A stretch of 20,206 bases of DNA from Polaromonas sp. (GCA_026786065.1 JAJAYS010000122.1:1-20206), one strand, 5' to 3'; counted from the stretch's first letter, positions 1 through 8,526 are shown. Numbers and translations are program-made. Notes: generated by a model not told the origin, from the sequence alone.

Positions 1-90
1 CGCAAAACTCTTGGATGGAGAACACCTGCCGAAGCACTTGATGCCTTACTATGCGAAGGTCAAGCAAGCGGTGTTGCGACGACTCCTTGA
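1..90 (+). pseudogene. IS30-family transposase, 3' end only (partial at window edge)
   Basis: Frame 1 is open from the first base to a TGA at 88-90, giving 29 residues that contain RKTLGWRTPAEAL. This is the characteristic C-terminal signature of IS30-family transposases (an R-K-T-L-G-x-x-T-P-A-E core). The DDE catalytic domain would lie to the left of the window, so whether the element is intact cannot be judged. The reading frame ends about 10 bases before recognisable IS3-type sequence begins on the other strand. One element has therefore probably inserted into or recombined with the other. The call rests on motif recognition alone. Confidence 0.6.
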
Positions 91-98
91 ACCCAAGT

Positions 99-594
99 TG
101 GCTGCCCCGATCATTGTGGAACGTCAGCCCGCTCGTCTTTCCCGGGCGCCGCGTGAATCAGGCCATGCGCAGCGCATCGATGGCGATGGCGCGCGTCATT
201 TCCTCATGCAGGCTCCACCCCCCACTTGGCGGCTGAAAAGGTCGATCACCACCGCCAGGAACAGCCAGCCTTCAGCGATGTGGATGTAGGTGATGTAGCC
301 CGCCCACACCTTGTCCGGCTAGACCACGAAGAACCGCCGCTCCAGCAGGTTGGGTGCAATCGGCAGGTTGTGGTTCCTGTCGGTGGCGACCTTGAAGCGA
401 CACTTGCCGTTGGCGCGGATGACCTTGATATGCACCAGCAGTGCGTCCTCGCCCAGGCCGCGCCGCTGGGCTGCGCTGGCACGGCGCACGAAGTGCTCGT
501 GATACCTGGCCACGCTGGCCTCGAGCACTCGGCACTCGGCACTGCACCGAGAACGGCATACCCGCCGGTGAAGGTGGATGAAGGCGTACTTCAA
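99..594 (-). pseudogene. IS3-family OrfB transposase, inactivated
   Basis: OrfB would catalyse IS3 transposition through an integrase-fold DDE domain. The N-terminal part is readable from a TTG at 594 (MKYAFI, then CRVLEASVARYHEHF). An in-frame deletion near 400-430 then joins VHIKVI directly to sequence normally some 40 residues further on (GKCRFKVATD). A TAG stop lies at 319-321. After it the frame reads [12 protein letters not shown], where the usual first catalytic Asp (GDITY) is Tyr. A frameshift follows near 226, and a TGA replaces an expected Trp near 155-165. Similarity ends at the second catalytic region (LTFHNDRGSQ) near 99. It overlaps the orfA stop as in functional IS3 elements. 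It is certainly non-functional. Confidence 0.75.
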
Positions 595-882
595 CTCTGC
601 GCTTTCGCGAAGTACGACGTCGCTTTTCCCGGAATGTCGCGCTCCATCTTCACGCGCACCAACTTCGCCTGCAGCCGGCTGATCTCCATCTCCTGCGCAC
701 GCACGACCTTGCTGTCAGCGTCTTTAAGCTTGCCCGCACGCTGCGCCTTGTCCCAGTTGAACAGCGTCGGCTTCACCACGCCCAGCAACCTGGCCGCTGC
801 CGCGATCTGTCCACCCACGACCAGCCTGACCGCGTCCTGCTTGAACTCCAGCGTGGTAGCGCGCCCTCACTGTCTTCGTCAT
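591..882 (-). pseudogene. IS3-family OrfA, frameshifted
   Basis: OrfA is the DNA-binding partner of the IS3 transposase. An ATG at 882 starts MTKTVRARY, after which one extra base near 855 shifts the frame. Removing it restores TLEFKQDAVRLVVGGQ and continues into the open downstream frame GGQIAAAARLLGVVKPTLFNW (helix-turn-helix), ISRLQAKLVRVKMERDI (leucine-zipper-like) and KATSYFAKAQS. The stop at 591-593 overlaps the orfB start. The single-base shift separates the start codon from the DNA-binding domain, so the product should be inactive. Confidence 0.75.
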
Positions 883-946
883 TGCCGTTCTCCTTGCTTG
901 GATTGAAACGCTCAGCAAGGGATGCGTTTTTCAGGGACAAGGTCAG

Positions 947-2830
947 TCACTCATGGGAAGAGTCCTTTGTGTCGGCGGAAAGGGGTGGGGCAGACCGTGG
1001 AGGCACGCTGCGAGACAGCGCTGACCCCAACGAATCAGGAGCCTGAGCCTGCTGCCGCGGCTCACCATTGGGCAGATGGGTCTGGCACTCGTCGAACACC
1101 CGGCGGGTGCAACTGCGGCAGATATCGCTGTCGAGCAGCGCGTAGACCTCGTGCAGCGCATCCCCCCTGTGAGCCACGATGCGCTGCGCACCCAGTTCAT
1201 CGATCTGACCGCCGCGCTCCAGCACTTGGCGCACGCCAGCGGGCGCACCCACCAGCAACATTCCTCCGCCCAGGGCTTGCCTTCGCTGCGCCTCGTGCGC
1301 CAGCATTTCGGCCCCGGCGAGGTCGATGAAGTTGACGCCGCGGGCGAGCAGCAACAGCCACCTTCTCTGCGGGTCGGCTTCATCCACGGCGTGCAGGTGG
1401 TGGCGAACATGTTCGACTGCGCCAAAGTAGATCGAGCCCTGGATGCGCAGCATCGCCATCTGCGGGCACACTGGCGCCTGCGGGCTGGCAGGCACCAGCT
1501 TGCGCGCCGGGTTGCCAAGCTCCGAGGCTGGCGCGGTGAGTTCCACCATGGTGGGCTGCGATGTCCGGTACAGGTAAAACAGCAGCGAGGTGAGCACCCC
1601 CAGAAACAAGCCTTTTTCGAGGTCCACCAAGGTGCCGCCGAACGTGATGACGAGCACGATGCGCTCGCGGGAATGGCGCCGCAAAATTTGACCGATGTGC
1701 TTGAAGTCAATCAGCGCCCACGCCACGATGAACAGGATGGCCGCCATGGCCGGCACCGGCAGGTAGGCCGCCAGCGGTGCGGCAAAGACGGCGATGATCA
1801 GCAAAAAAACGGCTGACAGCGCCGCCGCCAGAGGGGTTCTCGCGCCCGACGCATAGTTCAGGCCGCTGCTGTTGAATGAGCCGCTGGAGGTGTAGGCCGA
1901 GAAGAACCCGCCCGCCACATTGGACAGGCCCTGGCCGATGAACTCCTGGTTGCTGTCAATGCGCTGGCCCGACTTGGCCGCAATCGAGCGGGCGACGGCC
2001 ACCGCTTCGGTCAAGGCCAGCACCGCAATGACACAGGCCGGAAAAAACATTGACTGGATAGCGCTGAAGGACAGGTTGGGCATCGACAAGGGCGGCAGTG
2101 AGGCCGCAATCGTGCCCACCGTGGCGATGCCGGTTTGCTCGGGCCCTAGTTGCCGGTTCAGCAGCAAGGCCACTAGGCTGCCTGCCACCATGGCCACAAT
2201 CATGTAGGGCAGGCGCGCCAGATAGCGCCGTGCCAACAATCCACAAATAAGCGTGGCCACGCCGACCATCGTCACCCAGAGGTGGGTTTCGCCAATGTGG
2301 TTCGCAGCAAAGAGAATGACCTCGTGAAAGTGCAGGCCGCGCGGCACCGCCAGGCCAAAGAAGTTGCCAATCTGGCTTGCCATGATCAAGCAGGCGGCAC
2401 CGGCGGTAAAGCCCAAAATAACGGTGTGGGAGATAAAGTTGACCATGGCCCCCAGGCGCGCCAAACCCATGGTGAGCTGAATCACCCCCACCAGCAGGGT
2501 GAGGGTGAGCACCAAGCCGATGTATTGCGCACTACCGGGCTGGGCCATCGGGCTTACCGAGGCAAATACCATGATCGAGATGGCCGTGGTGGGGCCGGTC
2601 ACCAGATGCCAGCTCGATCCCCACAGCGCCGCCACCATGGCGGGCACCATGGCTGCATACAAGCCATATTGCGGCGGCAAGCCCGCAATGCTGGCAAAGG
2701 CAATGGCCTGCGGCAACACGATCATCGCCCCGGTGAGCGCCGCCGACAGATCAAGCTTGAGTGAATGGGCCGTGGCACGCGGCCAATCCAGAAACGGAAA
2801 CCATCGTGCCAGGGTGGTGGGCGAGATCAT
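947..2830 (-). CDS. SulP-family anion transporter with STAS domain (second gene of pair)
   Basis: Inner-membrane SulP (SLC26-type) protein of 627 residues. These proteins move sulfate, bicarbonate or other anions, and the substrate cannot be read from sequence. The N-terminus carries a run of hydrophobic helices with the family-typical segments PQAIAFASIAGLPPQYGLYA and TGPTTAISIMVF. A C-terminal STAS domain follows. A tail of about 57 residues begins with a Cys motif (C571-x2-C574-x7-C582). The chosen ATG at 2828-2830 overlaps the TGA of the upstream SulP gene as ATGA, implying translational coupling. A longer frame reaching 2920 starts inside that gene and adds residues unlike SulP proteins. 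The gene ends 1-2 bases from an IS3 remnant, so its original 3' end may have been altered. The paralogue at 2827-4998 is clearly related but carries a large extra domain. Confidence 0.9.
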   Translation of the reverse strand: MISPTTLARWFPFLDWPRATAHSLKLDLSAALTGAMIVLPQAIAFASIAGLPPQYGLYAAMVPAMVAALWGSSWHLVTGPTTAISIMVFASVSPMAQPGSAQYIGLVLTLTLLVGVIQLTMGLARLGAMVNFISHTVILGFTAGAACLIMASQIGNFFGLAVPRGLHFHEVILFAANHIGETHLWVTMVGVATLICGLLARRYLARLPYMIVAMVAGSLVALLLNRQLGPEQTGIATVGTIAASLPPLSMPNLSFSAIQSMFFPACVIAVLALTEAVAVARSIAAKSGQRIDSNQEFIGQGLSNVAGGFFSAYTSSGSFNSSGLNYASGARTPLAAALSAVFLLIIAVFAAPLAAYLPVPAMAAILFIVAWALIDFKHIGQILRRHSRERIVLVITFGGTLVDLEKGLFLGVLTSLLFYLYRTSQPTMVELTAPASELGNPARKLVPASPQAPVCPQMAMLRIQGSIYFGAVEHVRHHLHAVDEADPQRRWLLLLARGVNFIDLAGAEMLAHEAQRRQALGGGMLLVGAPAGVRQVLERGGQIDELGAQRIVAHRGDALHEVYALLDSDICRSCTRRVFDECQTHLPNGEPRQQAQAPDSLGSALSRSVPPRSAPPLSADTKDSSHE

Positions 2831-4998
2831 GGTATTGCTTGCGCGCTGGTGGTTGATGCCGTTGCTGTGGACGGAGCAGGCGTTGCCAGCAGCTCGCCGT
2901 GTCCATCCGCGCCCAGCCACTGGTAGATGGCGGCCAGTGCCTGGTCATCGTTGGGAAAGATGTGCTGGGTGCCGATCAGCTCAAACAAGCCGGTGTTGCG
3001 CATCACGTCGAGCACCTGCTTCTTTAGTCCTGAGAACACCAGGGTCACGCCACTGGCACGCAAGCGCTCCACCAGGTGGCGCACGATCTCCTCGCCGGAG
3101 GCGTCCATCTGATTGATGCCGCCTCCCACGACCAGCAGGTACCTGGCCTGCAACTTGTTGGCGAGCGCGTCCAGCACAGCGTCTTCAAAGAACGCCGCGT
3201 TGGCAAAGTACAGCGAGTCGTCAAAGCGCAAGGCAATCACGTTCGGACTGGTGGGCAAATCGGGGTAAATGGCGATGTCGCGCAGGGCGCCATCCGGGTG
3301 GCGGCCCAGTTGCGCCACCCTGGGTTTCATGGTGCGGTACAGGTACAGCACCACCGCCAGCGCAGCGCCAATCAGGATGCCCTTGTCCAGGTGGGGTGCC
3401 GCCAGCAGCGTGACGGCAAAGGTGGCAATGGCCACCAGGCCATCGGCACGGCTTGCATTCCAGGTGTGTTTCAGCGCCGCGGGCGTGATCAGGCTGGTCA
3501 CAGCCAGCAAAATGATCACGGCCAGTGTGGCCTTGGGCAGGTGGTGCAGATAAGGGGTCAGGAACAGCAGCGTGGCCACCACAAACAAGCCGTTGAACAC
3601 CATCGCAAAGCCGGTTTTGGCGCCGGCTTGCAGGTTGATGACCGAACCGGTGAAGGAGCCGCTGGCCGGGTAGGACTGAAAGAAGGCGCCGCCCAGGTTG
3701 GCCACGCCCTGCCCGATCAGTTCCTGGTTAGGGTCAATGCGCTGCTTGGTTTTGGCTGCCAGAGCTTTGGCCATCGCGATCGACTCCATGAAACCCACCA
3801 GCGCAATCACCACGGCCGCCGACAGGAGCGACACAAAGGCATCGAGCGTGAGGGTGGGCAGGCGCAAGGCTGGCAGGCCTTGCGGAATCTTGCCCACCAC
3901 GTCGCCTCCGGCAGCGAGCTGGAGTGTGCCGTTGTCAATCTTCTTGATCTGCCAGCGATGACCGTCGGTTGTCACCCCGGCGGGCACCTGACCTGTGAGA
4001 TAAAGGGCGCGCGCGCCGCCCGGCCCGGAGCTGCCCCGCTCGAACGCGATTTGGCGAATGTCGCGCAACAGACTCTTGTTCTCGACGCTCAATGCTGCCA
4101 CATCAAGCTGGCTCAGGTGCAGTTGGTGGCGCAGCGTCGCGCTAGCGCGGGGGTCGCCGTCCTTGAGTGTTCGCAACTGAGCTGCCTGCGCCGGCAACCC
4201 GGTGTTCAGGGACCGGATGCGCTGGTCTGCTTGGGCATAGGCTGACACCAGGTTGCGCGTCTGCGCGTCGGCAATGTGCTCAGGCTGCCCGGTGGCCGCG
4301 CGCTCGAAACCGATGAGCTGGCTGACGATGACGGTGACCACCACGGCGATCAGCATGCTGAGTTTGGACAGCAGCGCGATGCGCTTGAGCGCGAGCATCA
4401 GTGCGAGCGCGAAGACGGCCATCGCCAGCGTGGGCAGGTGGGTCTGCGGCACTTGGCCCAGCATCTCCCAGACATCAAACAGCAATGAGTCGCTACGCCC
4501 TTTGGAAATGCCCAGCAGCAAGTCGAGCTGGGACAGCGCGATGATGATGGCTGCGGCGTTCATGAAACCGAGAATCACCGGATGCGACACAAAGTTGACG
4601 ATGGTGCCCAGCTTCAGGGCGCCCAGGGAAAACTGGATCACGCCCACCATAAGCGTGAGCAACAGCGCCAGTTCGATGTAGTCGGCCGAGAAAGGCGTCG
4701 CCAAAGGCGTGAGCGCTGCCGCCGTCATAAGGGAAATTATGGCGACCGGCCCAGTCGCCAGTTGCCTTGACGAGCCCCACAAGGCACCCAGAATGGCGGG
4801 CACGAAGGCAACGTACAGGCCAAAGTGAACCGGCAGGCCGGATAACTGCGCATAAGCCATGGCCTTGGGCACCAGCACCAACGCACCGGTGATACCGGCG
4901 ATCAGGTCGCTGCGCAGCACCAGGGCGCTGATGGGAAACCATGACAGGAACGGCAGAAACCGCTGTAGCCACGACCAGCGTTGGGAACGTAAATTCAT
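2827..4998 (-). CDS. SulP-family anion transporter with large internal insertion (first gene of pair)
   Basis: SulP permease of about 723 residues with a C-terminal STAS domain (around residues 600-700, including VVGGGINQMDASGEEIV). The membrane part shows the hallmark PKAMAYAQLSGLPVHFGLY segment. Relative to its downstream neighbour it carries roughly 110-130 extra residues (about 232-365) between two membrane segments. This stretch is hydrophilic, begins with Gln/Ala/Leu-rich sequence that could form a coiled coil, and would face one side of the membrane as a separate domain. The ATG at 4998 is preferred; a GTG at 5007 is an in-frame alternative and neither has a strong ribosome binding site. 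It is coupled to the next SulP gene by a 4-base overlap. Sulfate or sulfite transport linked to sulfonate breakdown would suit the neighbourhood, but that is inference. Confidence 0.88.
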   Translation of the reverse strand: MNLRSQRWSWLQRFLPFLSWFPISALVLRSDLIAGITGALVLVPKAMAYAQLSGLPVHFGLYVAFVPAILGALWGSSRQLATGPVAIISLMTAAALTPLATPFSADYIELALLLTLMVGVIQFSLGALKLGTIVNFVSHPVILGFMNAAAIIIALSQLDLLLGISKGRSDSLLFDVWEMLGQVPQTHLPTLAMAVFALALMLALKRIALLSKLSMLIAVVVTVIVSQLIGFERAATGQPEHIADAQTRNLVSAYAQADQRIRSLNTGLPAQAAQLRTLKDGDPRASATLRHQLHLSQLDVAALSVENKSLLRDIRQIAFERGSSGPGGARALYLTGQVPAGVTTDGHRWQIKKIDNGTLQLAAGGDVVGKIPQGLPALRLPTLTLDAFVSLLSAAVVIALVGFMESIAMAKALAAKTKQRIDPNQELIGQGVANLGGAFFQSYPASGSFTGSVINLQAGAKTGFAMVFNGLFVVATLLFLTPYLHHLPKATLAVIILLAVTSLITPAALKHTWNASRADGLVAIATFAVTLLAAPHLDKGILIGAALAVVLYLYRTMKPRVAQLGRHPDGALRDIAIYPDLPTSPNVIALRFDDSLYFANAAFFEDAVLDALANKLQARYLLVVGGGINQMDASGEEIVRHLVERLRASGVTLVFSGLKKQVLDVMRNTGLFELIGTQHIFPNDDQALAAIYQWLGADGHGELLATPAPSTATASTTSAQAIP

Positions 4999-5053
4999 AC
5001 CAAACACCCGGCGCAGTTCGGGCCGCTTCGTTTTTGTATAGCAGGGTGCGGGT

Positions 5054-5669
5054 TCATGGAGTGGTGCGTCCGCAGTTAGGGGGCTCTTGCGAGGGCGGAG
5101 GGATGGACGTCATTAATAGTTCCCCCTGTCCCTCGGAGCACAGCCAGTGGTCGATGGCGGCAAGCGCCTGATCTTCATTGGGAAAGATATTAGCCGAGCC
5201 AATCAACTCAAACAGGTCAGTACTGTGCATCCGGTCTAGCACCTGCTTCTTCAGTCCCGTGAACACCAAGGTAACGCCACTGGCGCGCATTGCGCCGTAC
5301 GAGGTGACGGCCGAGCGGCGCCACCCGCGGCTTCATGATGCGATACAGGTCAAGACCCAGGAACAGCACAACGCCCACAAGAACACCCATGTCTAGGCTT
5401 GGTGCAAAAGCCAGTGCTGCCCCAAACGAGACCGCGGAGGCAATGCCGTGAGGGCGACTGGCCAGCGAGGCGTGCTTGACAAAGGCGATATCGATGAGCT
5501 CGCCGACGGCCATAAAAATGTTGGCGCTTAACATCGCTCGCGGCAGGGGAAACAGCAATGGGGTGAGGAACAACAAGACCGCGACCACCGTCATCGTTTC
5601 AATAAAGGCGGGAAACCCTGCAAGCTGGGCATAGTCCATAGACTGAGAAATCAGCACCAACCCTGCCAT
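5054..5669 (-). pseudogene. Third SulP copy, internally deleted pseudogene
   Basis: Two frames together read as a collapsed SulP protein. The 5' part (5669 downward) has GLVLISQSMDYAQLAGFPA, matching the first conserved membrane segment of the SulP gene at 2827-4998. It then jumps straight to FIETMTVVAVLLFLTPLLF, which lies about 400 residues further on in that paralogue. It continues through LDLYRIMKPRVAPLGRH. A second deletion with a frame change then joins this to the end of the STAS domain (MRASGVTLVFTGLKKQVLD through IDHWLCSEGQGELL, stop at 5054). The N-terminus before GLVL is also missing. The copy probably arose by tandem duplication with the two intact SulP genes and then decayed. Confidence 0.8.
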
Positions 5670-5810
5670 TGAGTATCTGGCCGTTCGAACAAGGCATCCA
5701 GGCTAGCCGGGATCCCATGTTCAAATCAGATACTTCGTTGATAAAGCAGGTTCAACTGAATTTGCCACAATTAAATGGTTTCAATGCTACAGCGCGCATT
5801 TTAATTTAGT
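5670..5810. other. Spacer between gfa and the SulP pseudogene
   Basis: This AT-rich spacer lies downstream of gfa. I see no gene, no convincing hairpin followed by a T-run, and no clear promoter. It probably includes the eroded 5' part of the SulP pseudogene. Transcription may therefore run from gfa into the SulP region. Confidence 0.4.
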
Positions 5811-6389
5811 TTATCTCAACACACCAGCCGCTTTGGCCGTGTGCGTCGCGATCGCATCCATCAACGGCGGAGATAAGCAATCGTAAGGCGCAAGCCCGAG
5901 TTCTACCAGTCTTGCTCTGACTGCACCTATATTTTTTGGGCTGGCACCACCGGACTCGATAATTGACGAAACAAAGGCTGCAAATTCAGGAGGGGCCCAG
6001 CCAGCCTCATTCGAGAGCTCGGTGTGGACAAAGTCGAGTCCAAAGAACGGATGGTCGGTGTTTTCGATCCGGCCATACATGTGCACACCGCACTTTTTGC
6101 AAGCATGGCGCTGAATGGTTGTCTTTGGATCTACTACCTTAAGTTTCTGGGCATTCGCAGTAACAGTGACGTTGTCGCGCGAAACCACAGCAACCTGTGA
6201 AAACAAGGCATCTTTTGGCTTCCAACACTTGCTGCAACCGCAGACGTGATTGTGCGCGCACTGCCCCGCGATCGACACGATGACATTTTTTTTCTCGCAT
6301 TTGCACGACAGGGATCCGCCCGAAAACTTTGCCGCCGCCGGTTTAAGTCCCCCATCGACTGCCGGATGTATTTTGACTGCCTTACCCAT
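5811..6389 (-). CDS. gfa: S-(hydroxymethyl)glutathione synthase (glutathione-dependent formaldehyde-activating enzyme)
   Basis: This cytoplasmic enzyme of the Gfa family promotes the addition of formaldehyde to glutathione, giving S-hydroxymethylglutathione for the dehydrogenase encoded upstream. The 192-residue length fits the family. Two zinc sites are visible: a structural set C29-x-C31 with C97-x2-C100 ([12 protein letters not shown]), and a second cluster at C50, C52 and C55 ([13 protein letters not shown]). The conserved ending [11 protein letters not shown] is present. ATG 6387-6389 is preceded by AAGGA at good spacing. It is separated from fghA by about 157 bases that contain a candidate promoter and a strong hairpin. 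It may therefore be expressed both from its own promoter and by readthrough from adhC-fghA. All expected residues are present, so it should be functional. Confidence 0.95.
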   Translation of the reverse strand: MGKAVKIHPAVDGGLKPAAAKFSGGSLSCKCEKKNVIVSIAGQCAHNHVCGCSKCWKPKDALFSQVAVVSRDNVTVTANAQKLKVVDPKTTIQRHACKKCGVHMYGRIENTDHPFFGLDFVHTELSNEAGWAPPEFAAFVSSIIESGGASPKNIGAVRARLVELGLAPYDCLSPPLMDAIATHTAKAAGVLR

Positions 6390-6446
6390 AATATTTTTTC
6401 CTTTTTACATTTACGTTAATCACGGCGCAGGCTGGGGGCCACGACG

Positions 6447-6474
6447 ATTATTTGAAACGGTACTTCCCCAGCAA
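6447..6474 (-). promoter_or_regulatory. Candidate sigma70-type promoter for gfa
   Basis: On the minus strand TTGCTG (6474-6469) and AATAAT (6452-6447) are separated by 16 bases. They match 4 of 6 and 5 of 6 bases of the -35 and -10 consensus. A transcript would start near 6440 and leave a leader of about 50 bases before the gfa ATG. This is a match by eye in an AT-rich stretch and needs start-site mapping. Confidence 0.35.
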
Positions 6475-6493
6475 AAAACGTTGTCATAAGAGT

Positions 6494-6522
6494 CGCCATC
6501 GATCTGTACCTGTTCGATGGCG
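6494..6522. repeat. Hairpin (9-bp perfect inverted repeat) between fghA and gfa
   Basis: CGCCATCGA at 6494-6502 is exactly complementary to TCGATGGCG at 6514-6522, with an 11-base loop. No T-run follows in the direction of transcription, so it is not a standard intrinsic terminator. It could be a processing or stabilising hairpin at the fghA 3' end or a protein-binding palindrome upstream of gfa. Confidence 0.55.
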
Positions 6523-6546
6523 CTAACTCGCCAACTACCGACTCCA

Positions 6547-7380
6547 TTACTGCCTAGAATGAAACCGAATATGGTCTTCGACGAATGTTGAAATAAAGTA
6601 GTACCCATGATCATAGCCAGCATGTCTACGTAGCTCCAGAGGCTGTTGAGCCTTTTTGCATGCCTTTTCGAAAGCATCTGGAAATAGCTGATCCTGAAGG
6701 AATTTATCGGCCAACCCTTGATCGATCAAGATGCCGTTTGGGAACGGAGCCCGTCCGTTTTCCATCAGCGCACTAGCATCGTATTGCAGCCAGTTTTGTT
6801 CGTTTCCACCCAAGTACCCAGAGAACGCCTTCGCTCCCCAAGGGCATTGGCTGGGCGCGCAGATAGGTGCGAAGGCAGATACCGAACGGAACAGACCCGG
6901 ATTGCGCAGCGCCAGCACCAGCGCACCATGGCCTCCCATTGAATGACCAAAAATACCAACTCTCGACGAATCAACCGGCAACGTCTGGATTACCGTTTGA
7001 TACAGTTCCAGCACATAGCTGTACATCCGGTAATGCGCATTCCACGGCGCCTCTGTCGCATCCACATAAAAGCCCGCAGCCAAGCCGAAATCCCAGCTTT
7101 CGGATTCGCCCGCGATGCCCGCGCCGCGCGGGCTTGTATCCGGGGTAACGAGGATCAAGCCTTGCGCTGCTGCGGCGCGTTGCGCACCGGCCTTGATCAT
7201 GAAGGTTTCCTCGTTGCACGTCAGCCCAGCCAGGTAAAAAAGGACTGGCACCTTACCGGTGCTCGCTTGCGCCGGCAAAAAAACCGAGAAGCGCATTGGC
7301 AACCCAATCTCGCTCGATTGGTGCGAATAAAACCTCTGAATCCCGCCGAAACAGGCGTGTTCACTGATCAGTTCAAGCAT
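6547..7380 (-). CDS. fghA: S-formylglutathione hydrolase (esterase D family)
   Basis: Cytoplasmic serine hydrolase that converts S-formylglutathione to formate and glutathione, the last step of the glutathione-dependent formaldehyde route. With the ATG at 7378-7380 the protein has 277 residues and the typical start MLELISEHACFGGIQRFYSHQ. The alpha/beta-hydrolase triad is visible: nucleophile S147 in GHSMGG, D225 in QGLADKF and H258 in GYDHGYYF. A TTG at 7404 would add eight residues but overlaps the end of adhC. The ATG lies about 10 bases after the adhC stop and has only a weak ribosome binding site, so translation is probably coupled to adhC. The adhC-fghA order is common in proteobacterial formaldehyde detoxification operons. 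Confidence 0.95.
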   Translation of the reverse strand: MLELISEHACFGGIQRFYSHQSSEIGLPMRFSVFLPAQASTGKVPVLFYLAGLTCNEETFMIKAGAQRAAAAQGLILVTPDTSPRGAGIAGESESWDFGLAAGFYVDATEAPWNAHYRMYSYVLELYQTVIQTLPVDSSRVGIFGHSMGGHGALVLALRNPGLFRSVSAFAPICAPSQCPWGAKAFSGYLGGNEQNWLQYDASALMENGRAPFPNGILIDQGLADKFLQDQLFPDAFEKACKKAQQPLELRRHAGYDHGYYFISTFVEDHIRFHSRQ

Positions 7381-7390
7381 TCCGACGCCA

Positions 7391-8497
7391 TTAGTAAAGC
7401 ACAACGGATCGAATCGACTCGCCGCTTTTCATCAGGTCAAAACCTTCGTTGATGCGCTCCAGTGGCAAGGTATGGGTGATCAAGTCGGCGATATTCAACT
7501 TGCCTTCCATATACCAGTCGACGATCTTCGGTACGTCCGTACGCCCGCGTGCGCCGCCGAAAGCCGAGCCCTTCCATTCGCGCCCGGTGACCAACTGGAA
7601 TGGACGGGTACTGATTTCCTCGCCTGCCGCTGCGACCCCGATGATGAAGGACTGGCCCCAGCCCTTGTGGCAGCATTCCAGCGCCTGGCGCATGGTGGTC
7701 GTGTTGCCGATGCACTCGAACGAATAATCGGCGCCGCCATCGGTCAATTGAATGATGTGATCGACGACATTTCCGACTTCCTTTGGATTGACAAAATGGG
7801 TCATGCCGAACTTGCGCGCCATCTCGATTCGACCGGGATTAATATCAACGCCGATAATTTTGTCCGCGCCGACCATTTTTGCGCCCTGAATGACGTTCAG
7901 CCCGATCCCGCCCAGACCGAACACCACGACATTGGCGCCAGCCTCGACCTTGGCGGAAAACACAACGGCGCCGACACCGGTTGTAACGCCACAACCGATA
8001 TAGCAGGCCTTGTCGAACGGCGCGTCTTCACGGATTTTGGCCAATGCGATTTCCGGTACCACGATGTAATTCGAGAATGTCGAGGTCCCCATATAGTGAA
8101 ATATGGGCTTGCCGTCGATCGAAAAACGTGACGTCGCATCTGGCATCAGCCCGCGCCCCTGGGTCGACCGTATGGACTGACAGAGATTGGTCTTGCGGGA
8201 CAGGCAGAATTTGCATTGTCGGCATTCCGGGGTGTATAGAGGAATGACGTGATCGTCTTTTTTCAGCGAAGTCACGCCGGCGCCAACCTCCAGCACGATG
8301 CCCGCGCCTTCATGCCCCAAAATAGAGGGAAAAATTCCTTCTGGGTCGGCACCTGAAAGAGTGTAATAGTCAGTATGGCAAATTCCTGTTGCTTTGATCT
8401 CAACCAAAACTTCGCCCTCTTTCGGACCAGCAAGATCCACTTCCTCCACCGTGAGTGGGGCACCGGCCTTCCATGCAATTGCAGCTCTCGTTTTCAT
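7391..8497 (-). CDS. adhC: S-(hydroxymethyl)glutathione dehydrogenase / class III alcohol dehydrogenase
   Basis: This zinc-dependent NAD(P) enzyme oxidises S-hydroxymethylglutathione to S-formylglutathione. At 368 residues it has the usual class III length. The catalytic zinc ligands are C40 (GICHTD), H62 (ILGHEGAG) and C169 (YIGCGVTTG). The structural zinc cysteines are C92, C95, C98 and C106. The Rossmann motif GLGGIG is at 194-199, with D218-equivalent acidic sequence in IIGVDINPGR. ATG 8495-8497 follows a good TTAGGA ribosome binding site. It heads the adhC-fghA unit, with a plausible promoter just upstream. Its position downstream of an oxygenase cluster suggests that the oxygenase product includes formaldehyde (inference). 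Also known as frmA or flhA in other genera. Confidence 0.97.
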   Translation of the reverse strand: MKTRAAIAWKAGAPLTVEEVDLAGPKEGEVLVEIKATGICHTDYYTLSGADPEGIFPSILGHEGAGIVLEVGAGVTSLKKDDHVIPLYTPECRQCKFCLSRKTNLCQSIRSTQGRGLMPDATSRFSIDGKPIFHYMGTSTFSNYIVVPEIALAKIREDAPFDKACYIGCGVTTGVGAVVFSAKVEAGANVVVFGLGGIGLNVIQGAKMVGADKIIGVDINPGRIEMARKFGMTHFVNPKEVGNVVDHIIQLTDGGADYSFECIGNTTTMRQALECCHKGWGQSFIIGVAAAGEEISTRPFQLVTGREWKGSAFGGARGRTDVPKIVDWYMEGKLNIADLITHTLPLERINEGFDLMKSGESIRSVVLY

Positions 8498-8526
8498 CAG
8501 AATTCCTAAGTAAATAATTAACTTTA

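Larger units (their letters stand above)
99..945 (-). mobile_element. Decayed IS3-family insertion sequence
   Basis: This minus-strand element retains orfA (helix-turn-helix and leucine-zipper part) and orfB (integrase-type DDE transposase), both broken. The orfA-side terminus appears to be at 941-945: read on the minus strand it starts TGACCTTGTCCCTGAAAAAC, like many IS3-family ends that begin with TG. The other end is missing, because IS3 similarity stops near 99-103 just after the second catalytic-Asp region of OrfB, at the junction with the IS30 fragment. The intact end lies only 1-2 bases from the stop codon of the SulP gene at 947. No target duplication can be recognised because only one end remains. 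Confidence 0.7.

Noticed and set aside
226..906. 226-residue open frame on the plus strand
   Set aside because: It runs antisense through the IS3 remnant. The opposite strand carries recognisable transposase fragments.
2831..2920. Upstream start extending the second SulP protein by 30 residues
   Set aside because: The extension lies inside the preceding gene and is not SulP-like. The ATGA overlap at 2827-2830 is a better start.
3076..4245. 389-residue open frame on the plus strand
   Set aside because: It is an antisense shadow of the SulP gene: Gln/His/Arg-rich, without domain features, and the opposite strand encodes a clear membrane protein.
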